A stretch of DNA of 6,976 bases from Limnoglobus sp. (GTDB taxonomy: Bacteria > Planctomycetota > Planctomycetia > Gemmatales > Gemmataceae), in contig JANXNT010000572.1 in the NCBI GenBank assembly GCA_025353985.1, positions 1 to 6,976 of the forward strand. The letters are read 5' to 3'. Numbering within the stretch: the stretch's first letter is position 1; every line of letters begins with the position of its first letter. This document shows positions 1-5,402 of the stretch, piece after piece. The notes beneath the pieces were generated by a model. It had not been told where the DNA came from, did not search any database, and saw only the letters and a list, made by a program, of their open reading frames with translations. A program made the translations under genes and the position numbers.

Positions 1-21
1 GTTGTGATGGGTTTTTGCTAT

Positions 22-45
22 CCTCTCGCGGAGCGAGAGGGCTAC
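22..45 (+). repeat. REP-like palindrome, copy A
   Basis: The sequence has 8-base arms CCTCTCGC (22-29) and GCGAGAGG (33-40) around a GGA loop, followed by GCTAC. The 24-base block recurs exactly at 210-233 and as an exact reverse complement at 133-156. A perfect GC-rich hairpin present in both orientations downstream of a gene resembles bacterial REP elements. No T-run follows it on either strand, so a classic intrinsic terminator is not supported, although the RNA hairpin could protect or pause transcripts. Confidence 0.85.
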
Positions 46-88
46 GTAAGCGATCCTTTCAGGACCGAAGACCAGAACCATCTCACTA

Positions 89-126
89 TTAAATCACTTC
101 CGAGACCGCGTCACTGCCGACGAGTG
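89..126 (-). pseudogene. Detached duplicate of the YyaL-like gene tail
   Basis: Read on the minus strand, this stretch encodes the same last 11 residues and TAA stop as the intact gene at 276-313, with one Leu-to-Ser change and one synonymous change (a Val codon). The triple stop TAA-TAG-TGA is also kept (83-91). Nothing upstream of 126 matches the rest of the gene, so this is a fragment moved with the direct repeat, not a separate gene. It is unlikely to be translated. Confidence 0.6.
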
Positions 127-132
127 TACCAT

Positions 133-156
133 GTAGCCCTCTCGCTCCGCGAGAGG
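133..156 (-). repeat. REP-like palindrome, inverted copy B
   Basis: This block is the exact reverse complement of 22-45 and 210-233, and lies in the spacer between the two direct repeats. It starts GTAGCCCTCTC on the plus strand and has the same 8-base arms. Its flanks differ from those of the other copies, so only the 24-base core is shared. Alternating orientations (forward, inverted, forward) are typical of REP clusters. Pairing between this copy and either neighbour would also form long stem structures in the DNA or RNA. Confidence 0.85.
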
Positions 157-188
157 TGAGCGAATTGCGTTGACTGCAAATCAATACA

Positions 189-313
189 GTTGTGATGGGT
201 TTTTGCTATCCTCTCGCGGAGCGAGAGGGCTACGTAAGCGATCCTTTCAGGACCGAAACCAAAACCATCTCACTATTAAATCACTTCCAAAACCGCGTCA
301 CTGCCGACGAGTG
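189..313. repeat. Direct repeat copy 2, overlapping a gene 3' end
   Basis: This is the second copy of the segment at 1-126. Its right part (276-313) is the last 11 codons plus stop of the YyaL-like gene on the minus strand, joined to the intact gene. Its left part is the region just downstream of that gene, including a palindrome at 210-233. Because this copy continues into a complete reading frame, it is the likely ancestral context, and copy 1 would be the derived duplicate. That order is an inference. Confidence 0.95.
210..233 (+). repeat. REP-like palindrome, copy C
   Basis: This block is identical to 22-45 and lies 43 bases downstream of the stop codon of the YyaL-like gene on the minus strand. 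In that transcript it would fold into an 8-bp GC-rich stem with a 3-base loop. The bases after the stem in the transcript are A-rich (ATAGCAAAAA), not U-rich, so it is better called a REP-like element than an intrinsic terminator. It may still act at the mRNA 3' end. Confidence 0.85.
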
Positions 314-2315
314 GCGCGGCACACACGGAGTTTCGACACACGTAAACCGTCGCGCGATTATCGACCATCGGGCGGTTCGCGAGGATCGCCAGTTCGGAGT
401 CGGCTTTTGCTGGATCGTGAAACGCCACGATCCGGTTCGGTGCAAATTTCTGGCGAACCGCGTGCAGAACGCGAGCCGTTTCGGGATCACTTTCGTTACC
501 CACCACCGCGATTTCTTCGACTGGCCCCAGATACGAATCGAGCGCCACGAGCAACTGCCCGGCAGCCGCGGGGTTCTCCGTCATCAACCCGAGGTACGCC
601 TTCAGCGTGCCTTCGGCGATCGCGAATAAGTCGCTACGCCCGGTTAATTTCGCGAGGCGAATCAGCGCCGTCGCGGCCATCGCGTTACCCGATGGCGTGG
701 CTCCGTCGTGCAAATCTTTCGTGCGGGCGATCAGTTGTTCGTGATCGTCGGCGGTGAAGAAGAAGCCACCCACGGGGTCGGCGAAATGCCGAATCATGAC
801 GTCGGTCAACTCGCTGGCAGTGCGAACCCACTTCGCGTCGAATGTCGCTTCGTAAAGCGAGACGAACGCATCGATGAGGTACGCATAATCTTCGAGATAC
901 CCCGGCAGTTTCGCGGGGGCATTCACGCCAGATGTGCGGAACAAACGTCCCTCGCTGGAACGCAGATTCGCGAGGACGAACTCCGCCGCACGGGTGGCGG
1001 CTACCGCATATTTCGGCTCGTCGAACGCGGTACTCGCCTTGGCGAGTGCCGCAATCATGAGGCCGTTCCACGCCGTCAGGAACTTCTCGTCGCGGCCCGG
1101 CCAGATCCGCTTCGAACGCACGCCGTAAAGTTTGCACTTCACGGAAGCGAGCTTCGTGCGGAACTCGTCGAGGCTCAGCCCCGCCAATTTTGCATCTTGC
1201 TCGTCGGACTTCGAGCGACACAGAATATTGCTATGCTCGAAGTTGCCGTTCGCGGAAATGCCGTAGACACGGCTCGCAAAATCGCAGAGTTCCGGCCCGA
1301 GAATCGCTTCGACTTCGGCTTCGCTCCAGATGTAGAATTTCCCTTCGACCCCCTCGCTATCCGCATCGAGCGTACTGTAGAAGCCGCCGTCTGCGTGCGT
1401 CATTTCGCGCAACACATAGTCGACCGTTTCGCGTGCGATGTGCTTGTAGAACGGGTCGCGTGTGAGTTGGAATGCCTCGGTGTACGCGAGTGGCAGTAGT
1501 GCGTTATCGTAGAGCATTTTCTCGAAGTGCGGCACGAGCCAGACGGCATCGACGCTGTAGCGATGAAAGCCCCCACCGACTTGATCGTACATGCCGCCGC
1601 GTGCCATTTTGTCGAGCGTGAGGCGTGCCGAGTGCAACGCGGAACTATCGTTGAACCGCTTGACCGCTCGCAAAAGCACCTTCAATTCGAGCGGATGCGG
1701 GAACTTCGGCGCGCTGCCGAAGCCGCCGTGCGTTGGGTCGAAGCTGCGCCGCAACACGTTCGCGGCATTCTTCAGGATCGTCTCGGACAACTCGCCCTTC
1801 GCCGGTTCGAGATCGCTCGTCGCCTTCAGTGCCGCCGAGACTTGCCGCCCGATTTCGTACAGCCCATCGCGTTTGTTCGTCCAGGCATCGTGAATCGCGA
1901 ACAGCAATCGCTTGAAACTCGGGCGGCCGTACATGTCCTTCGGCGGAAAGTACGTCCCTGCGTAGAACGGCGTGAGATCGGGCGTGAGAAACACCGAAAG
2001 CGGCCAGCCGCCGCCTTCCCGCGTCAGCAGTTGGTGGGCCGTCATGTAAATCTGATCGAGATCCGGGCGCTCTTCGCGATCGACTTTGACGTTGATGAAG
2101 TTCGCGTTCATCGCCTCGGCCGTCTCGGCATTCTCGAAACTCTCGTGCTCCATAACGTGGCACCAATGGCACGCCGAGTAGCCGATACTGAGGAAAATCG
2201 GCTTGTTTTGCTGCTTCGCCAACGCGAGAGCTTCCGGCCCCCACGCGAACCAGTCGACGGGGTTATTCGCGTGTTGTCGCAGGTAAAGGCTCGATTCCAC
2301 AGCGAGACGGTTCAT
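276..2315 (-). CDS. YyaL/DUF255-family thioredoxin-domain protein
   Basis: This 679-residue protein belongs to the family of bacterial YyaL and mammalian SPATA20, whose biochemical role is not settled. The N-terminal region (about 1-165) is a DsbH/DUF255 thioredoxin-like domain. It opens with the conserved pattern QHANNPVDW (14-22), followed by SIGYSACHWCHVMEHESF with a CxxC pair at Cys49 and Cys52. The rest resembles the alpha/alpha-toroid fold of six-hairpin glycosidases, with the conserved GGGFHRYSVD (247-256), WLVPHFEKMLYDNA (259-272), an LEDYA stretch (474-478) and ATPSGNA (539-545). A family-typical YVCRN...C motif lies at 658-665. The length is normal for the family. There is no signal peptide, so a cytoplasmic location is likely. 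The ATG at 2315 is the only sensible start because an in-frame TGA lies 14 codons upstream; no strong Shine-Dalgarno sequence is visible. The gene ends with three consecutive stops (TAA, TAG, TGA). It follows the Rpn-like gene by 71 bases. Confidence 0.93.
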   Translation of the reverse strand: MNRLAVESSLYLRQHANNPVDWFAWGPEALALAKQQNKPIFLSIGYSACHWCHVMEHESFENAETAEAMNANFINVKVDREERPDLDQIYMTAHQLLTREGGGWPLSVFLTPDLTPFYAGTYFPPKDMYGRPSFKRLLFAIHDAWTNKRDGLYEIGRQVSAALKATSDLEPAKGELSETILKNAANVLRRSFDPTHGGFGSAPKFPHPLELKVLLRAVKRFNDSSALHSARLTLDKMARGGMYDQVGGGFHRYSVDAVWLVPHFEKMLYDNALLPLAYTEAFQLTRDPFYKHIARETVDYVLREMTHADGGFYSTLDADSEGVEGKFYIWSEAEVEAILGPELCDFASRVYGISANGNFEHSNILCRSKSDEQDAKLAGLSLDEFRTKLASVKCKLYGVRSKRIWPGRDEKFLTAWNGLMIAALAKASTAFDEPKYAVAATRAAEFVLANLRSSEGRLFRTSGVNAPAKLPGYLEDYAYLIDAFVSLYEATFDAKWVRTASELTDVMIRHFADPVGGFFFTADDHEQLIARTKDLHDGATPSGNAMAATALIRLAKLTGRSDLFAIAEGTLKAYLGLMTENPAAAGQLLVALDSYLGPVEEIAVVGNESDPETARVLHAVRQKFAPNRIVAFHDPAKADSELAILANRPMVDNRATVYVCRNSVCAAPLVGSDAVLEVI

Positions 2316-2386
2316 CGGAATGCTCTGGCGATGTTGGGTCTTTCGTCGTCGTGTTCATGTTAGTCATTGCCTACGTGGGTAACGAA

Positions 2387-3301
2387 CTACCCGGCGAAGC
2401 AAGCGAGTTCCGAAAGTTGGTTCACTTCGTGAATCGTATCTAACAACTCTTCGAGCTGCGCAACACTCAACTGCTCGATAATCGCATCTTGTTCGGCAGT
2501 CAGTCCACCAAACCTTTTGTTGATATACCTCCGCGCGACCTCGCGCCGCACGGTGAAATCGGAGATTGCTTTTGCCTTCCTTTCAAATCCACTCACGAAT
2601 GCCTTGGCCATCGGTTGTTTCTCCGTTTTGAGTTTTTGGTACTCCACCTGTTCGGATGGGTCCAATTTGATGTAGTTGTCGAAACACTCGGCCAGCAGAT
2701 ACTTTCTCCAGTCATTGTCGCCCTCGGCGACAATGCGGTCTAGCCCTTCTGACAGGAATCGTGCGCGGTCGGCTTTCGGCAGTTGCATCAGGGAAGACAA
2801 TGCGAGGCCAAGCAAGTTCGGGCCGTTCGCGTACGTCAGGCCATCGAGTGCCGGCAATCCGATCGAGTAATAATCGAAGCGAATAATCGGTTCATCCCAG
2901 AGCATCTCCACGTACGTGTCTCGACTGATCCCGTTGAGGCCGACGTGTAAAAACAGCGCGACGGGCAACACCGGAAGCGAGTGCGAACGACGCAGGAACG
3001 AATAATACTGAAGCATTCGACGACGGAGATTTGCGGCAGAGTTCGACGCGTCGACTTCGATGTGTATCAGCAGCAAGCACTCGTTCGTACCCGGTTCCAA
3101 CGGTACGGTCGTGCGTACTTGCGCGACGAGATCCATGATCTTCTGCTCGCCACCCGGCGGGTCGAGGAACGCTTCTTGCTCGAGCCATTCGACGTGCGTG
3201 AAATCGAACCGGTCGTACCATCGCTGGAAGAAACAGTCGATAAAATCCGGGAGAAACTCCCGGATGAGCGTCTTAAATCGTTGTTCGTGATCGTCGTCCA
3301 T
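2387..3301 (-). CDS. Rpn/DUF4351-like PD-(D/E)XK family protein
   Basis: This 304-residue protein resembles the Rpn family (recombination-promoting nuclease/putative transposase), whose members are predicted PD-(D/E)XK DNA endonucleases. The likely core runs from about residue 40 to 120: an acidic Asp57 in MDLVAQVR, then the strand LLLIHIEVDAS with Glu82, then NLRRRMLQYY (91-100) and PVLPVALFL (110-118). Relatives usually have Gln or Lys two residues after the Glu (HIEVQ or HVENQ); here that position is Asp84, so catalysis may be impaired. The C-terminus (about 250-302), with RFGGLT and LSVAQLEELLDTI, resembles a DUF4351 tail. I chose the ATG at 3301 because family similarity begins there (DDDHEQRF). 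The open frame reaches back to 3490, but that part would overlap glgB. The gene follows glgB by 14 bases with only a weak GGGG ribosome-binding candidate, which suggests co-transcription. The nuclease role is inferred from the family. Confidence 0.8.
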   Translation of the reverse strand: MDDDHEQRFKTLIREFLPDFIDCFFQRWYDRFDFTHVEWLEQEAFLDPPGGEQKIMDLVAQVRTTVPLEPGTNECLLLIHIEVDASNSAANLRRRMLQYYSFLRRSHSLPVLPVALFLHVGLNGISRDTYVEMLWDEPIIRFDYYSIGLPALDGLTYANGPNLLGLALSSLMQLPKADRARFLSEGLDRIVAEGDNDWRKYLLAECFDNYIKLDPSEQVEYQKLKTEKQPMAKAFVSGFERKAKAISDFTVRREVARRYINKRFGGLTAEQDAIIEQLSVAQLEELLDTIHEVNQLSELACFAG

Positions 3302-3315
3302 GCGAACCCCGTTCG

Positions 3316-5268
3316 TTAAAACTGGCCCTTGATGAACACGGCGGCCATCGGCGGGAGTCGCAGGAACACCGAGTAGGGCTGGCCATGCATCGGCAGCATT
3401 TCGGCGTGAACGCCACCGCTGTTGCCGGTGTTCGACCCGCCGTAGATGCCCGCATCGGTGTTCAAAATCTCTTTCCAATAGCCGGGGCACGGCACGCCGA
3501 TGCGGTAATGATCGCGCACGATCGGCGTGAAGTTCAGGATGCCGACGACGCGTTCCTTTGTCGTTTTGCCCTTGCGCACGAAGCTCAAAACGCTCGCGCC
3601 GACATCAGTGCAGTCGATCCACTCGAACCCGCCGGGTTGATTGTCGAGTTCGTGCATCACCGGTTCGTCGCGGTAAATCCGGTTCAGGTCGCTGACGAGT
3701 TTCATGATCCCGCGGTGCGATTCGTGTTCGAGCAAGTGCCAGTCGAGGCTCGAATCGTGCTTCCATTCTTGGCGCTGCGCGATCTCGCAACCCATGAACA
3801 ACAGCTTCTTGCCCGTCATCCCCCACATGTACGCGTACAGCAGCCGCAACCCCGCGAATTTCTGCCACTCGTCGCCCGCCATTTTGTCGAACAGCGGGCC
3901 TTTCCCGTGGACGACTTCATCGTGCGACAACGGCAGAATGAAACTCTCGTGGTAGGCGTAGAGCATGCGGAACGTCAGGTCGTTCTGGTGAAATTTGCGA
4001 TGGATCGGATCTTTGGAACAGTAGCTGAGCGTGTCGTGCATCCAGCCCATGTCCCACTTGTAACCGAAGCCGAGGCCGCCGATGTACGTCGGCCGCGACA
4101 CCATCGCCCACGAGGTCGATTCCTCCGCGTACGTCTGCACGTCCGGATATTGCGTGTAGATTTCCTTGTTGAACGTGCGTAGGAAGTCGATCGCTTCGAT
4201 GTTCTCTTTACCGCCGTGCGCGTTCGGAATCCACTCGCCGTTCTTGCGCGAATAATCGAGGTAAAGCATCGACGCGACTGCATCGACGCGGATGCCGTCG
4301 ATGTGGTATTTGTCGAGCCAGAACATCGCCGACGACAGCAAGAAGCTGCGGACTTCGTGGCGACCGTAGTTGAAGACGTAACTGCCCCAATCGGGGTGGT
4401 AGCCCTGCTTCGGGTCGCCGTGTTCGTAGAGGTGCGTGCCATCGAAGTAGCACAGGCCGTGGCCATCGGTGGCGAAGTGGCTCGGCACCCAGTCGATAAT
4501 TACGCCGATATCGTGTTGGTGCAAATAGTCGATCAGATACATCAGGTCTTGCGGCGTACCGTAGCGGCAGGTGGCAGCGAAGTAGCCGGTGGTTTGGTAC
4601 CCCCACGAACCGAAGAACGGGTGTTCCGTGAGCGGCAAGAACTCGACGTGCGTGAACCCGAGGCGGTTGACGTGGTCGGCGAGCTTGGGCGCGATTTCGC
4701 GGTAGCCGAGCGAGTGATACGGCGGTGTATCTGAGCGCATCCACGAGCCGAGGTGGACTTCGTAAATCGAGACCGGCGCATCGTGGGCTTGCTTCGCTTT
4801 CCGCGTGGCGAGGTACTCTTGGTCCTTCCACTCGTAGCTCATGTCCCAAACGACCGATGCCGATTTCGGTGGCACTTCCGTCAGGTAACCGTACGGGTCG
4901 GCTTTGTCGATCGTGTAACCGGCCACGTGCGATTCGACGTGATACTTGTAGCATTCGCCGTGTTTGGCACCCGGAATGAACCCCGCCCAGATGCCCGACG
5001 AGCCGACCGCAGCCAGCGGATGCTTCGACTTGTCCCAGCCATTGAAGTCGCCGACGACGGCGATGTACTTACCCGATGGTGCCCAAACGGCGAAGTGCGT
5101 GCCGGCGACGCCGTTCTGCGTCGTAGGGTGTGCCCCGAGCTTTTCGTAAGCCCGCGAGTAATTTCCTTCGTTGAACAGGAACAAATCCTGGTCGCCGAAC
5201 CACGGCGCGATCGCCGTGGTGGTTACGGCGGCCTTGGGGGTGGGGACAACCGCGGGTGTGCGTGCCAT
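3316..5268 (-). CDS. glgB: 1,4-alpha-glucan branching enzyme GlgB
   Basis: GlgB (EC 2.4.1.18) cuts alpha-1,4 chains and re-attaches them by alpha-1,6 bonds during glycogen synthesis in the cytoplasm. With the ATG at 5268 it has 650 residues. A short Ala/Thr/Val/Pro-rich N-terminus leads into FLFNEGNYSRAYEKLGAHP (30-48), then a CBM48 domain (about 55-140, including VVGDFNGWD). The GH13 catalytic barrel follows, with region I DWVPSHF (259-265), region II GIRVDAVASM with nucleophile Asp329, region III YAEEST with acid/base Glu382, and region IV LSHDEVVHGK with Asp450. The C-terminal beta domain includes YGGSNTGNSGG. The extra N1 domain of the longer enterobacterial enzyme is absent, as in many bacteria. 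An in-frame TTG at 5310 would add 14 residues; neither start has a strong Shine-Dalgarno sequence, and I prefer the ATG. A stem-loop lies upstream and the Rpn-like gene follows closely. No other glycogen gene is in the window. Confidence 0.97.
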   Translation of the reverse strand: MARTPAVVPTPKAAVTTTAIAPWFGDQDLFLFNEGNYSRAYEKLGAHPTTQNGVAGTHFAVWAPSGKYIAVVGDFNGWDKSKHPLAAVGSSGIWAGFIPGAKHGECYKYHVESHVAGYTIDKADPYGYLTEVPPKSASVVWDMSYEWKDQEYLATRKAKQAHDAPVSIYEVHLGSWMRSDTPPYHSLGYREIAPKLADHVNRLGFTHVEFLPLTEHPFFGSWGYQTTGYFAATCRYGTPQDLMYLIDYLHQHDIGVIIDWVPSHFATDGHGLCYFDGTHLYEHGDPKQGYHPDWGSYVFNYGRHEVRSFLLSSAMFWLDKYHIDGIRVDAVASMLYLDYSRKNGEWIPNAHGGKENIEAIDFLRTFNKEIYTQYPDVQTYAEESTSWAMVSRPTYIGGLGFGYKWDMGWMHDTLSYCSKDPIHRKFHQNDLTFRMLYAYHESFILPLSHDEVVHGKGPLFDKMAGDEWQKFAGLRLLYAYMWGMTGKKLLFMGCEIAQRQEWKHDSSLDWHLLEHESHRGIMKLVSDLNRIYRDEPVMHELDNQPGGFEWIDCTDVGASVLSFVRKGKTTKERVVGILNFTPIVRDHYRIGVPCPGYWKEILNTDAGIYGGSNTGNSGGVHAEMLPMHGQPYSVFLRLPPMAAVFIKGQF

Positions 5269-5352
5269 AGTGTGATCGACAACTTGAGGAATAACCGAAG
5301 GTACAGTCAAAATTACCCATTTCGCGCCATCGGACTAGGTGCGAAAGGCAGA

Positions 5353-5394
5353 ACCGCACGAACCGGGTATAGTTCGGCCTCCGGTTCGCGCGGT
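5353..5394 (-). terminator. 14-bp stem-loop after the DUF4129 gene
   Basis: Arms 5353-5366 and 5381-5394 pair over 14 bp around a 14-base loop. On the minus-strand transcript the only non-Watson-Crick pair is one G-U wobble, while on the plus strand it would be an A-C mismatch, so the structure suits the minus transcript better. It starts 8 bases past the TGA of the DUF4129 gene and precedes glgB. The bases after the stem (TTCTGCCTTTCGC) are only modestly T-rich, so it is a weak intrinsic terminator, a Rho-linked 3' end structure, or an element in the glgB leader. The rest of the 134-base gap shows no clear promoter. Confidence 0.5.
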
Positions 5395-5402
5395 CGTGCA
5401 AA

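Larger units (their letters stand above)
1..126. repeat. Direct repeat copy 1 (partner at 189-313)
   Basis: This segment matches 189-313 in the same orientation, with an offset of 188. The first 69 bases (1-69 against 189-257) are identical. The remainder differs by one extra G at position 70 and three substitutions (75, 102, 104), each G here and A in copy 2. The copy includes a palindrome at 22-45 and a detached duplicate of the 3' end of the YyaL-like gene at 89-126. Similarity stops at 126/313. The left boundary cannot be seen because the copy begins at the window edge, so it may be longer or part of a larger array. The 62-base spacer 127-188 contains an inverted palindrome copy and nothing else I recognise. 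Confidence 0.95.

Noticed and set aside
1..313. The direct repeats as a CRISPR array
   Set aside because: There are only two copies, each about 126 bp, with a 62-base gap, and one overlaps a coding sequence. CRISPR repeats are much shorter and regularly spaced, and no cas gene is present.
708..2363. Long plus-strand open frames at 708-1499 (263 codons) and 1527-2363 (278 codons), opposite the YyaL-like gene
   Set aside because: They lie antisense to a gene with clear family motifs along its whole length. Their translations are Arg/Ala-rich with no recognisable domain, as expected for shadow frames in GC-rich DNA.
2263..2367. A 34-codon minus-strand frame starting at an ATG at 2367 and overlapping the YyaL-like start in another frame
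   Set aside because: It could in principle be a leader peptide, but there is no strong ribosome-binding site and no recognisable motif. Short frames of this size occur by chance.
3302..3490. A 63-codon upstream extension of the Rpn-like frame
   Set aside because: It overlaps the 3' end of glgB in another frame, and family similarity starts only at the ATG at 3301.
5283..5316. TTGACT on the minus strand upstream of glgB as a possible -35 promoter box
   Set aside because: No acceptable -10 box lies at 16-18 bases from it, and planctomycete promoters are poorly predicted by this consensus, so I do not call a promoter.
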